Positions 42,901 through 53,640 of a stretch of 64,000 bases of DNA are shown piece by piece (the first letter of the stretch is position 1; each line of letters starts with the position of its first letter). A model generated the notes under the pieces. It was not told where the DNA came from. It made no database searches and saw only the letters and a program-made list of their open reading frames with translations. The position numbers and the translations under genes were made by a program. Origin of the DNA: Prorocentrum cordatum (lineage: Eukaryota > Sar > Dinophyceae > Prorocentrales > Prorocentraceae); the NCBI GenBank assembly GCA_963575745.1, contig CAUYUJ010014262.1:115532-179531 (forward strand), given 5' to 3'.

Positions 42901-43016
42901 ATGACAAGAAACAGCGCCCTCTGCCCAACTGAGTTGATAATTCTGCGCCTCCGCTCAGGCGGGCGCACAACCACATCATCAGGCACCTCGTCAACGTGAA
43001 TGTCGGGATCCAACAT
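39711..43016 (-). CDS. Transposase-like gene (RNase H-fold DDE-type, tentative)
   Basis: Exons on the minus strand are predicted at 43016-41515, 41204-40385 and 40127 to about 39711; phases agree and give about 912 residues, of which the last 80 are repeat-like LKDL. The start is ATG 43016. Residues near 322 read IYIFADGSPQRRG and near 397 ITTDNGAERL; a third block near 447 reads GWRHLWDNVLKRAL. The spacing of two Asp motifs and an H-x3-N block resembles DDE transposases of the hAT or Mutator type, in which a helical domain separates the second Asp from the final Glu; this Glu is not identified. The second exon is helical and basic. Intron 1 is GT-AG (41514-41205) and intron 2 is GC-AG with small inverted repeats. 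There are no internal stops, so it may be recently active. A protein of another nuclease-fold class is possible. Confidence 0.5.
40128..40384 (-). other. GC-AG intron with short terminal inverted repeats
   Basis: The donor is TTCGAG-GCAAGT and the acceptor CCTCCCAG-AAGGTG, 257 bp, phase 0. The ends GAGGCAAGTGTA and, reverse complemented, GAGGCGAGTGCA match at 10 of 12. The interior contains GGA-rich DNA, as in the introns of the 26.8-29.4 kb gene but on the opposite strand. Confidence 0.6.
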
Positions 43017-43880
43017 ACGAGGCTAGCTACATTATCGGAGCCACGTGCTCTGGAGCTACAAATGGCCTCGTAAAAAAAAAAAACAAACGGGAGACCGATA
43101 TTGGCATTGCCATCCCCACGGAGGAGGCGGATGACGGAGCGGGCGTTCATACTTGTTAGCAGGGATGCAAGGGTGAGCTTACATTGCAGATGACCCAAGG
43201 ACCCTCCAGGACTTACAAGGGGGTGGTGGTGGATTCGGCGATGCTGTTGTCGTTGTCGCTTTCTCGCTCCTCTTCCCACTTCCTGTGGTCATGTTAGTGC
43301 TTCCTCCTCCTCGCCCCTTGTCATCCGACCAACCCTGCTCCTCCTACACCTACTGTTCCCTTCCCTCCCCCTCCATACCCTAAACCCTCATTGCATGCTC
43401 CTCAATGCTATCCTCATCCTCGGTGTTTTGGGCATCCTCCTTCCTCGAATCCCGTCCTCATCCCTCCCGTTTCTTGCGCCATTGTTCTGCTTTTGTTCTT
43501 CCCCCGCTGTCATCCTAAATCGTCACCCTCGATCCCCGAAGTAGAATCATTCCTCCCCGTTATCCTGATCTGCCTCCTTATCTACTGCCCCTGCTGTTTT
43601 TGTTTTGCTTTGGGTCTGGTCGTCGCACAATGCATGCGATATGAATGTCCTAAGTGCGGGGGGGCGCCACAGAACAAGGTAAGCCAACAGCAAAAGGAAA
43701 GGTAATGAAGAGGGAAGCTAGAGAGGAAGAGATAGGAGGCGGCGCCTGCTCTGTCTGATCCTATACTAGGCCAAACCAGGGTCGAATTCAAGGTATCGAG
43801 TGGACACTTCTGGTGGTTCCGAGGAACCGAGTGCATGGCACTGTGGTTCCTTAAAGGGTAGTAGAAGCCGCTAGCCCCTG
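43017..43880. other. No gene recognised; C/T-rich spacer
   Basis: 5' flank of the transposase-like gene. 43280-43600 is pyrimidine-rich on the plus strand (CCTCC, CCTTC). No TIR that would bound the gene was found by eye. Confidence 0.4.
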
Positions 43881-43882
43881 TC

Positions 43883-43962
43883 TTGGCAATCTGGGGACCC
43901 ATCTGTGCCCGCACCAAAGGTCACTCGAGCGAAAGGTCACTCTTACGTCTAGTCGAGGATAG
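43883..43962. mobile_element. F2 element, right half
   Basis: TGGCAATCTGGGGACCCATC, then GCCCGCACCAAAGGTCACTC and GGTCACTCTTACGTCTAGTC, matches the right arm of F2. The left arm is missing. Confidence 0.75.
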
Positions 43963-44037
43963 CGTGTCGCGCCGAAGCGCAGTGGGCCAGAACCGGCGTA
44001 GCGTCACGCTAAGCCAAGATTCCCAAACGGAAGATCT

Positions 44038-44187
44038 CGAAGGCCCGCGCGGATTTCTTGGAACCGCGCTGAACCCCCAGGCGGCGCCTCGGGAGCCGCC
44101 CCTGGCGCGCTCCGCGCGCCCGATTGGTGGGCCCAGCGCCGATCTAAGAAACCCGCGCGGACCTCCGAATGTCTGTGCTTTTGCCGT
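44038..44187. mobile_element. F3 palindromic element, third copy
   Basis: CGAAGGCCCGCGCGGATTTC and GAAACCCGCGCGGACCTCCG face each other around GGCGGCGCCTCGGGAGCCGC and GGCGCGCTCCGCGCG. The right end extends into TTTGCCGTTTTTTCCTC, next to the aprataxin-like exon, so the element probably lies in its following intron. Confidence 0.7.
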
Positions 44188-44204
44188 TTTTTCCTCTGCG
44201 GGTC

Positions 44205-44333
44205 CTGCAGCGGAACCAGGAAGGGCGGCTGGAACGAGTTGTAGTGCTTCTTGTTTTTCAGGCGCGGTGAGCGGAAATCCTGCGAGATCACGTGCACGTG
44301 AAGCTGCCGCAGCGACGGCATGGCGTGCACGCC
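44205..44333 (-). CDS. Aprataxin-like HIT-domain exon with histidine triad
   Basis: The minus-strand exon starts after GCGACAG at 44333 and reads GVHAMPSLRQLHVHVISQDF, then RSPRLKNKKHYNSFQPPF, with CTGCAG-GA as the probable end at 44205. GxHAMPS followed by H-x-H-x-(hydrophobic)-S-x-DF and KNKKHYNSF are the diagnostic features of the aprataxin branch of the histidine-triad (HIT) superfamily. That branch removes AMP from abortive DNA ligation ends in the nucleus. The family triad is H-phi-H-phi-H-phi-phi; HVHV supplies two of its histidines here and I do not see the third. The HIT N-terminal half is encoded by the exon at 47540. The next exon is not found; it should lead to a zinc finger. GA or GC donors occur in dinoflagellates, so the end is tentative. 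Confidence 0.75.
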
Positions 44334-44404
44334 CTGTCGCCAGGTGAGTTCGGGCCTTGGCGAGGCTTCGGGCTGCGCGCACACAGAGCCCCCCCCCGGG
44401 TAGT

Positions 44405-44530
44405 TGAAGCGGCCCAGGGGCACACGAAGAGATGAGTGCACGAACATCCCAGGGTTCCCAATCTTTTTCGATAGTTGTTTGATTCTCGTCTTCCCCCCCA
44501 TTTCCCATCTTTGCCTCCCTGTGTCTGTTC
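44405..44530 (-). mobile_element. F6 element, degraded copy
   Basis: The minus strand shows CAAAGATGGGAAATGGGGGG, GATTGGGAACCCTGGGATG and an end like CCCCTGGGCCGCTTCA, in the order of other F6 copies. The GTGTCTG end is partly preserved. It lies in the intron just upstream of the HIT exon. Confidence 0.5.
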
Positions 44531-44640
44531 GGGCCGGGCGAAAGGGGGGGATAGCAAAGGGGGGGTTGAGAATGAGCTCGCGTAGCTGATTTTCCAGGCG
44601 CCTCCCGGCGCCGGGAGGCGCCCATGCATCGAGGAATGTT

Positions 44641-44805
44641 GGCGGCGCGCAAAAGGGGGTGGGGGGAGGGGGAGGGCTTCTTAGAAGGAGGCTGCTTCTT
44701 AGAAGGTGCCGGCCTCACATCTGAAGATGAGGCCCGCGCCTTCTAAGAAGCAGGGGTGCTTCTAAGAAGCCCTCCCCCCTCCCCCACCCCCCTCTGCGCG
44801 TGGCT
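44641..44805. mobile_element. F5 TIR element
   Basis: GCGCGCAAAAGGGGGTGGGG, then GGGCTTCTTAGAAGGAGG, mirrors CCCCCACCCCCCTCTGCGCG and GCTTCTAAGAAGCCC. The centre is GGCGCCGGCCTCACATCTGA, then GAGGCCCGCGCCTTCTAAG. About 165 bp, strongly self-complementary. Confidence 0.8.
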
Positions 44806-44819
44806 GAGAATGGGCCCCG

Positions 44820-45345
44820 CGGCGGGGCCGAAACCAGCCGCATGCAGCAGATTTCGTAACCCCCCCTTCCCCAATCCCCCCCTTTCGTCCGGCCCGATCT
44901 GTGCATAGGTTTCTCCCCTCCCGAGGTCGCCCTGGCTGGCCTCAGCCGCCCCAGCATTCCTATAGTCCTACCACGAAATGTTCTCAGAACCCCAAAATGT
45001 TCGAAGAACAACAACAACAGTGCTCTTAGAACGCAAACTCGATGCGCTAAAACAAGAGAGTCCCAACCAGAACTGTTCGAAGAACATTTCGTGGAAAACG
45101 CAACAGGTTCTCAGAACATTGTCTGGTGGGGCTGTAGTCGGGTCGGGCGAAAGGAGGGGATAGCAAAGGGGGGGTTTGAGAATCAGCTCACGTAGCTGAT
45201 TTTCCCGGCGCCTCCCGGCGCCGGAGGCGGCTATGTATCGAGGAATGCGGCCCTCGGTGAGGCCGAAACCAGCTGCATGCAGCAAATTTCGTAACCCCCC
45301 CTTTCCCAATCCCCCCCTTTCGCCCGGCCCGATAGAGGCGAGCCA
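44820..45345 (+). repeat. Duplicated segment flanking F4
   Basis: GCCGAAACCAGCCGCATGCA, then GCAGATTTCGTAACCCCCC, near 44826 recurs near 45263 (GCCGAAACCAGCTGCATGCA, then GCAAATTTCGTAACCCCCC). GCGAAAGG(A/G)GGGGATAGCAAAG occurs at 44538 and 45147. An intron-internal duplication of about 400-600 bp is likely. Confidence 0.65.
44960..45137. mobile_element. F4 TIR element
   Basis: The left end CTATAGTCCTACCAC, then AAATGTTCTCAGAAC, pairs with the right end, whose reverse complement is CTACAGCCCCACCAG, then CAATGTTCTGAGAAC. Internal GTTCGAAGAAC-type palindromes are typical. It lies in the long intron of the aprataxin-like gene. Confidence 0.75.
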
Positions 45346-45444
45346 GGACGCCTCGCCACTGCTTGAGTTCTTTCCCCCCCGAGGTCGCCCGGGCTGGCCT
45401 CGGCCGCCCCCCGAGGCAGTCCCTGCCGGCCTTCGCAGGCCCGC

Positions 45445-45945
45445 CGAGTGGGGAGGAGGAGGAGGAGGAGGAGGAGGAGGAGGAGGAGGAGGAGGAGGAG
45501 GAGGAGGAGGAGGAGGAGGAGGAGGACGACGAGGAGGAGGAGGAGGAGAGGAGGAGGAGGAAAAAGAGGAAAAGGAGGAGGACGAGGAGGAGGGAGGAGG
45601 AGGAGGAGGAGGAGGAGAGGAGGGACGACGAGGAGGAGGACGAGGAGGAGGAAAAGGAGTTGTTTCCCCTCCCGAGGTCGCCCTGGCCGCACGTGGGGGA
45701 CTTCTCCTCGGTCTGGGGCCCTCGACGGACTTGGGGCTCCTGCCTTCGATCTGGATTGTGAGTTCTGGAGAGGTAGGGGGAGAAGGAGGATGAGGAGGAG
45801 AGGAGGAGGAGGAGGAGGAGAGGAGGACGAGGAGGAGGAGGAGGAGGAGGAGGAGGGAGGAGGAGGAGGAGGAGGAGGAGGGAGGAAGAGGAGGAGGAGG
45901 AGGAGGAGGAGGAGGAGGAGGAGGAGGACGAGGAGGAGGGCCTGG
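45445..45945. repeat. (GGA)n microsatellite tracts
   Basis: Two tracts, 45445-45660 and 45775-45945, separated by about 110 bp. The open frames of Glu, Arg, Ser, Gly and Pro are repeat products. Confidence 0.95.
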
Positions 45946-45959
45946 TTCTCGCCAGGGGA

Positions 45960-46700
45960 CAAGGTCCGCAGCCCAGCGAAGGCGCCCTTCGTGACAGAAC
46001 ATTGCTGCGCCGGGAGATCTCGAGGCCCGGAGGCCCGCCGGGGCTACCTCCCAGACGCGCGATGTCCTGCTGTTTCAACACGGGTCGGGAGCGGCCTTTC
46101 GCCAGCACTTCCGCCGCCTTCCGCCAGCATTCCGCAGGCTTCCGTCGGCGCAGGCGGCCCCGCTCCACCTCCGCCTGCCGCCAACTTTCCGCCGCCTTCC
46201 GCCGATGAAGCAGCGGAACCCCTTCGATCCTCGCTGGCGAGGCCGGCCCTTCCCAGAGGTCCGACGTCGTGGCTTTTTCAACGCGGGGTCTCGAGAAGCC
46301 TCGACCCATTCCCCACAGGACCGGTTTTTCATCCCGAGTCGTGTTTTTCGGGAGCGGCCAAGAGGGGGGCGTCCAAGAGGGGGGGGTGCAAATCATGACC
46401 GGCGGCATGTGCGTGGCCCAGCGGGGGGGCCAGGGACGTAATGCAATGAGAAAAGGCATGAAATCTGGGGAAATATCATGGCCCACGCCATGATATCCAC
46501 CCCCCCTAGTCATCACCCCCCTCTTTACCGCCCCCGAACGGGGTCCTTGAAGTCCCGATCCTTTTTCCGGGACCGGGTTTTCATCCTGAGTTTTTTTTGG
46601 TTGGTGGTCCCAAACCCCCACGTGCCTGAAAACAAGGCAACACCACCCATCTTTCATGACCCGAGGTGTTGAGGCCAGCCAGGGCTGCCTGGGGGGCGGC
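45960..46700. other. No gene; F7 fragments within presumed intron
   Basis: F7-like pieces lie at 46255-46360 (CGACCCATTCCCCACAGGAC, then CGGTTTTTCATCCCGAG) and at about 46545-46600. 46100-46205 has a short TTTCCGCCGCC(A/T)TCCGCC repeat. No exon is seen. Confidence 0.5.
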
Positions 46701-46734
46701 TGTCGTTGCGCAGCGCGAGCCACACCAGAACCGT

Positions 46735-47412
<678 letters not shown>

Positions 47413-47540
47413 CTCTGCGCGGACAGTTCCCGGAGCAGCCAGGCCACGTACTCGGCCAGGCGCCGCAGCAGAGGCAGGTGCTCGGCCGTCAGGTCCTGGG
47501 GCCCGTCCAGCCGCAGCCTGGGCACTGCCAGCAGGTGGAC
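47413..47540 (-). CDS. Aprataxin-like HIT-domain exon, N-terminal half
   Basis: A canonical CGCTCAG acceptor at 47541 precedes VHLLAVPRLRLDGPQDLTAE and HLPLLRRLAEYVAWLLRELS on the minus strand. HLL-x-VPR followed by DLT-x-EHLPLL-x2-L is the conserved N-terminal half of HIT domains of the aprataxin type, where the protein runs into a helix before the GxHAMPS segment. That second half is found 3.1 kb downstream at 44333, on the same strand, and the two match in order with about 8 residues missing between them. The donor is unresolved (TCC-GCGCAG or CAGAG-GC), because (GAC)n starts at once. Upstream is a polypyrimidine-rich (CCT)n intron. Confidence 0.65.
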
Positions 47541-47564
47541 CTGAGCGACGAAAGGGAGCGGGTC

Positions 47565-47765
47565 TCACGAGAGAGGGAGGAGGAAGAGGAGGAGGAGGAG
47601 GAGGAGGAGGAGGAAACGAAGGAGGAGGAGGAGGAAGAGGAGGAGGAGGAGGAGGAAGAGGAGGAGGAGGAGGAGGAGGAAGAGGAGAAGGATGAGGAGG
47701 AGGAGGAGGAAGAGGAGGAGGAGGAGGAGGAAGAGGAGGAGGAGGATGGGAAGGAGGAAGAGGGT
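47565..47765. repeat. (GGA)n/(GAA)n microsatellite
   Basis: On the minus strand this is (CCT)n directly upstream of the acceptor of the 47540 exon and may serve as its polypyrimidine tract. Confidence 0.9.
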
Positions 47766-47769
47766 GGAT

Positions 47770-48187
47770 GCTGGATTGGCCTGCCTCCGAGGAGGCAAGT
47801 CCGAGAAAGAGAAGGTGACACGCACAACGAGGCAAGGAAAAAGGGCAACGGGCGAACGCGCCCCACCGGGAGGCGCACCGGCAGAAGGGTCAATCCTATC
47901 GGAAAGGGCACCGGCATGCAACAACAAAGTGTGGCCCTTTCGGGGATGGACAGACCTCCCTTTAGTAAAACGTGGTTTAGTGAAAACGACCTGAGGCCCA
48001 AACCTGGCGGGCGCAAGCCTGGAAAATAACGGCCGCGGCGCCCTCTCGAGAACCGAAAACGGACAATTCACTAATCGACGTGTCACTGTTGGGGGTTCTG
48101 TCCACCCCCGACCCTTTTCTTTTCGGCCGCCAGCAAAGACATGGCGACAACAACAATAGCACAACAACATAATCATCATAACAGTCG
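47770..48187. other. No gene recognised
   Basis: Unique-looking DNA between the aprataxin-like exon and the retroelement remnant. No exon with clear protein character was found, although upstream exons of the HIT gene are expected somewhere here or beyond. Confidence 0.35.
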
Positions 48188-48904
48188 TCATCCATCTCTG
48201 CGGGGACGGCCATGCGCCACGTACACTAAAGGTGCGTGACCAAAATCTAAACTGGGGTATATCGCGGTGGGATCCCCAAACTCGCTGTACAGCCTGAGGG
48301 TGGCGGGAACAACCGGGCCCAAGGACACATTCCGCTTCGGGTCAAGTCCGCCGAGCAGGCGCCCGAGGCGGTCACGGCCTGTGGCAGAGGCCGTCTTCTG
48401 ATTGCACTGGGCCGCAACGTGTGTGACGTCTGTGGACGAGTACGAACCAAGTATATTACAGAAAATGTACTTACCCGTCTTGAAGCCCACATGCCCCGTA
48501 CCATGAGGGGCAGTGTAGGGAGCTTTCGCTAAGACATGTTTGTGGCGACTGGACGACCAGCACGCCACGCATCGGAAACGCCGGACGTCTTGGTCCCAAA
48601 CCAGCTCAGGAAGCACACACCGAGAAGGGAAAACGAGGGAGAGACAGGAGGGGGGAGGGGGAGGAGGGGCTGGGCGGAGGATGCCCTCAAGTTTTTCGAG
48701 GGCTATTGCGGCCATGTGGGCCACAAACATGCCCACGTGCTCGACTACTATACGGGAGCGGGACAAGCGCTCCATAGCAGCAGTATCCACGGGATGCAGG
48801 CGCGCTCCACGGCGAGCGTACGAATCAGCATGCGTATTGCTGGCGGTCATCCATGCCGCCTGGGCGGGCGACGCGACATCAATCTGAGCTTGTGCCTTGC
48901 GCAC
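48188..48904 (-). pseudogene. Retroelement C-terminal remnant (RNase H end and Cys-rich tail), tentative
   Basis: A 238-codon minus-strand frame runs without stops. Its first part, NTHADSYARRGARLHP, fits the end of an RNase H domain (N-x2-AD-x2-A-x2-GA). After a proline stretch come FRCVACWSSSRHKHVL and GRDRLGRLLGGLDPKRNVSL, a cysteine-containing tail of the kind that ends dinoflagellate non-LTR open frames. No RT is attached, so this is a 3' fragment. It is a different copy from the two others in the window. A host gene exon is the alternative. Confidence 0.45.
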
Positions 48905-49120
48905 ACCAGTTAAGTCATAACTCGGCTACACGCAGGAGTGACCCTGGGTAAGAGTGACCTTTGGTGCGCGACTCCTTGGGGGTCGCGGGGGGACCAAACC
49001 TGGGCGCGCAAGCAGCTGCTACTGCCTCGTTATCGGCCATTTGGGAACCCGTCTGTGCCCGCACCAAAAGTCACTCCGGCGACGCGACATCAATCTGAGC
49101 CTGTCCCTTGCGCACACCAA
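48867..49120 (+). repeat. 211-bp direct duplication enclosing an F2 copy
   Basis: GGCGACGCGACATCAATCTG, then AGC-TGT-CCTTGCGCACACCA, occurs at 48867 and again at 49078. The first copy is part of the retroelement remnant and the second follows a truncated F2 element. Confidence 0.8.
48923..49077. mobile_element. F2 element, right arm truncated
   Basis: GGCTACACGCAGGAGTGACC to GCCCGCACCAAAAGTCACTC, with the outermost right repeat replaced by the duplicated segment. Confidence 0.75.
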
Positions 49121-49130
49121 GCAATTCATT

Positions 49131-49325
49131 CGGCGACACGCAAGAGTGACTGACCCTGGGCAAGAGTGACCTTTAGTGCGCGGGCTGAGGGGGTTAAGAT
49201 GGCCACATCCAAGGAATCCAAGGGCGCAAGCAGCCACTATCGCACCGCGGTCAGCGGTCGGGGGGGCCCCCGTGAGCCCGCACCAAAGGTCACTCCGGCG
49301 AAAGGTCACTCTTACGCCTAGTCGA
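49131..49325. mobile_element. F2 element
   Basis: It runs from TTCGGCGACACGCAAGAGTG to GGTCACTCTTACGCCTAGTC. The centre differs from other copies (AGGGGGTTAAGATGGCCACA) but both arms are intact. Confidence 0.75.
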
Positions 49326-49329
49326 ATAA

Positions 49330-50350
<1,021 letters not shown>

Positions 50351-51328
50351 TGACAATCGCCGTGGTACTTGTAGCGCCCCCGCTGATCAGGGACAGCATG
50401 AAGCAAGACAACCACTCATGCGAGAGACTCTGACCCAGGAACACACGGATGTGATCCAGGGTGGGCTCTGTAAGGGGCCACTCGGGCAGATCCAGTGGGG
50501 CTCACGGATACGGCCGAGAAGCCACATCCAAGGGTCCGCGGGGACGGCCCGCACAGGCCAGAACCGACGCCAAAAACAGACGATTCCAACAAGGGCTGAC
50601 CGGGACCACCAGGGAAGTCCCATTGGACATCGACACACAAAGGGGGCTGGGGGAGGAGACGCTCAGGGTCAGGCACCAAGGCTGAGTGCCAATGGACCCG
50701 CTGGGAACCTCTCTCGATCTCGTGCCATGTGCGCCGGCAATCCATATGTGTGTCGATCTCCCCACAAGGTAGAACAACTACAGATCACATGGTGCAGCGC
50801 CGATGTCTCATCAGAAGACAAGTCCCCACATGATGAGCATTCCAAGGATAGATGGAGCGACCCAGACAACACTGCGTGCAAGCAAGAACGCTGTTGCCGA
50901 CCCAACAGTTCTACGAGCTTCCTCAGCGGCGGCAGGTACGGGTGACCGCCCAAGTGAGCAAGAAGAGGGTGATAGGGCACAGGCTGACACCAAGCCCACA
51001 CATCTGCATGCCAAGATACAACAATAGCAACGTCCCCAGGGCAAATCATGCCCATGTCAATTACATGACCCTCAGCGCCAGCCGAGCCGCGACAATGCGG
51101 CAACCAGGGCACATGCTGGGCCTCCAAGGTCGTCCCAACGAGTATCCAAGGAGACATTCGATATAGCCCAAGTCAGGGCCTCGTCCAAAAAGGGCCGCGG
51201 AACCAATACATTCAAACAAGAGGCTAGCCACATAATCACCACATCAACATGGCAAGGGCCAGCAGGATTGAAAATTCGGTCCAGCGCAAGGTGCATTGCG
51301 ATACAACGATGAGACCGAGCTCAGAAGG

Positions 51329-52258
51329 CTACTCGGTGCAAAACAAAAGCCGAAGCTCTTTGAGCTTGGGAGTGCTCATGCCCAAGACAGAAGCACCATA
51401 AGTAGCAGCGGGCATGGGCCCCTGCCGGACCAATCGACCAACGGGCCGCCCCGCCTTACGAAGCCGCGCGGCGAGCCTGGCCCTCTGCGAAACATCTTTA
51501 GGACGCATGTTCCGGTCTCTGCAAAGCAGCACGTGCTGGGGCACCAGCGCGAACTCCGCGCCAAGACTGCGTGCGACGGCCGGAAGCATCTTCGGCGACA
51601 GGTGCGAAAGAGGCGGCGTAGCCTCGACCACCGCCCGCGCCGCGGCAGGGTCAGGACACGACGAACTATTTTTCTCGGCTTCCAGAGATACTGGGAGATA
51701 GGCGTTCCCAAACAAGGACCACATCAACGAGAAGCTCACAATGCCTATCATCATAAGCTAAAAGTCGTCGGTAACAACTCCGTGCTGGGCGTGCCGGGAA
51801 AGCCCAGTCTGAACATCAAGTTCTGGTGCGATGATGGACTTCATCAGCAAGTCCGCGATCGCGCAGCCCGCAATGATCGTCCTAGTCGCCTGGGCAACTT
51901 CCCCATGACTGCCCTGCGCAGAGGTAAACCTCGGTCCTGTGTACAGTTGCAGGAGCAACCTCAGGGGCCAGGGGTTGAATCCGAGCACCAAGGTCCTGTG
52001 GGCCAAACTGTAGCGAACAACATGCTCAAACGCCTTCACAGTATCAAGTAACAAACCGAAGTTAGCCCAGCCGCGAGCATGGGCCACTTCAGCCATCGCG
52101 GAGTGTCTCCAGACGCATGCCAAGCTGGACTGAACCGCGGTTCCAAAGAGATGGTCCCGATATGTAGATCGAGCAAACGGTTGCCCCTCAGCGCGCCGAA
52201 ACCAACGCGTAAGAATTCGAACGATGGTGGCAAAGCAGCGGCGCCCGTCGGGATCAAC
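51329..52258 (-). pseudogene. Reverse transcriptase core of retroelement copy 2
   Basis: From PDGRRCFATIVRILTRWF through VKAFEHV, LLLQLYTGPRF, IIAGCAIADL and VTDDF to VLGMSTPKLKELRLLF the frame is constant (codon start 52123 phase), broken only by TAG 51760-51758 just after the catalytic Asp-Asp. The first residue of the YxDD box is Val and the second Thr. Codon composition is not degraded, so inactivation may be fairly recent. Confidence 0.8.
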
Positions 52259-52871
52259 GACGTAATCGCATGGCTCGCATGATCAGGCGGGCGGCCTTCG
52301 CACAGCATCGTGCGCCAAAGTTCGATGAGACAAATCTGAGCGCCTTTCGAGAGCTGCGCCACGCGGCGCGGATGGAGCCAGTCACAGTCAACACAAGGCA
52401 TGATCTTAAGCCGCGAAGCAAGCTCAACACATTGACGCGGCGACGGCATCACCAAGCGACCGATATCAGCCTCTGCGAACGGGGGAAACTCAGGCTTCTG
52501 AGAATCCAGAGTCACGCCCCAGATGGGATGCCGGAAATGGCGAGACTTCGCATGATGCACGGGGGCGCCGAGGGGCTCATCAACTAACTCGGGATCCAGA
52601 TCAAAGTCCACCCAAGCATCAGTGCCCCAAAGAAAACGAAAGACAGCAGAAGAACCCTTCGCCGCCTCAGTGGTAGCCCATTCCTTCAATGACTGATAAC
52701 GTTCAGAATCGGCTTGAACTTCCAATCCAGAAGCCGATTCATCAACATGGGCTTCCAACTTGAGAAGGTCAGGCAGTGAGAGAGACGGAAGATGCTGCGC
52801 GCGCCCCAACCACCAATTCCATACTGAGGGAGGTTGGCCTTCACGCGGGTTAGGTCGATAACGCCATATCT

Positions 52872-52978
52872 GAGCACGATTCGGAACTAGCGGAAGCGCG
52901 GAAATGAGGCCAGCGCTGCAGCGGGAGCACGATTCGGAACGAGCAGAAGCCCGAAAATGAGGCCAGCGCTTCAGCGGG
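52872..52978. repeat. 53-bp tandem duplication inside retroelement copy 2
   Basis: GAGCACGATTCGGAAC starts at 52872 and at 52925, each followed by ATGAGGCCAGCGCTKCAGCG. There are two copies with about five differences. Confidence 0.85.
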
Positions 52979-53309
52979 AACAACATCTTGAACACAAAAA
53001 CCCAAGCGAAAACCCAACTCGCGGGAATCCAGTGTGTAATAAACAATACGCGGATGGGTGCCAGACATCTTCTGGGCGTCATCAGGGGAGACAGGAGAGT
53101 AGTACTCATATTGTGAAATTGTGAAGGAAGCAACCGGAGGGATGCGGTAGCGAGAATACGGTTAGGAACCTTTGCTGGGCGTGTCGCGGCGGCGGCCCCG
53201 GAGACACGCTGTACCTTGCGCGTGGACCATGTGTCTCGAAGCTCCGCGGGGCGGGAGGCTCCCGGGAAAAAGGCTCGGGACGCTGGAGCTTGGGGCTGGG
53301 ATTCGGATG

Positions 53310-53385
53310 GCGTGTCGCGCGACGCGCGGTGGGCCAGAACTGGCGCAGCGACACGCTGTAGGCCAACATTCCTGACCGCAGCGAC
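53310..53385. repeat. GCGTGTCGC palindromic unit
   Basis: GGCGTGTCGCGCGACGCGCG, then GTGGGCCAGAACTGGC, then GCAGCGACACGCTG forms inverted ends. Related units lie at 43963-44020 and 63775-63840. Confidence 0.6.
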
Positions 53386-53529
53386 CCTACGCCGCGGCGT
53401 ACGCGGGCCGTCAGCGTGGCACACCGCGTGGGGAAGAGGGCGCTCCGCGCGCGACCCTGCGCGGGAAGCCTGCGCGCGAGTGTCCGCGCCGTCGACCCCG
53501 CTTTCCTCCCGCGGCTCGCCTGGCTCTTG

Positions 53530-53640
53530 GGGTACCCGTCGTAGATCGCGGCGAACTCCTCCGTGCAGTGGGCGACGTGCTCGAGCACCCCGCGGTCGCC
53601 CCCCTCGAGGCGCGCCAGGGCGTCCTCCGAGGCCTCCCGA
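53530..53640 (-). CDS. Candidate host-gene exon (EHVAHCTEEFAAIYDGYPKS)
   Basis: A GCCCCAG acceptor at 53641 precedes VREASEDALARLEGGDRGVL, then EHVAHCTEEFAAIYDGYPKS on the minus strand, with GC-ending codons. The mixed amphipathic composition argues for real coding DNA. No family is recognised; the 3' boundary is unclear. Confidence 0.4.

Larger units (their letters stand above)
50400..53060 (-). mobile_element. Degraded non-LTR retroelement, copy 2
   Basis: Read on the minus strand, a linker with an RT approach region (52870-52260, for example SLKEWATTEAAKGSSAVFRF) leads to the RT core (52260-51330) and a C-terminal part (51300-50450, with LGGPACALVAALSRLGW near 51110). At about 52255 a frameshift separates AITSLIP from PDGRRCFATIVRILTRWF. 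RT motif A is LLLDTVKAFEHV (Asp codon 52045-52043), motif B is TIIAGCAIADLL, and motif C is VVTDDF (51769-51764). A TAG follows at 51760-51758, in the middle of otherwise open sequence. Another shift lies near 51310. The endonuclease half is absent, so the copy is 5'-truncated, as is common for this class. It is inactive. Confidence 0.8.

Noticed and set aside
51296-52051. 251-codon plus-strand frame
   Set aside because: It is the antisense shadow of the reverse transcriptase on the minus strand.
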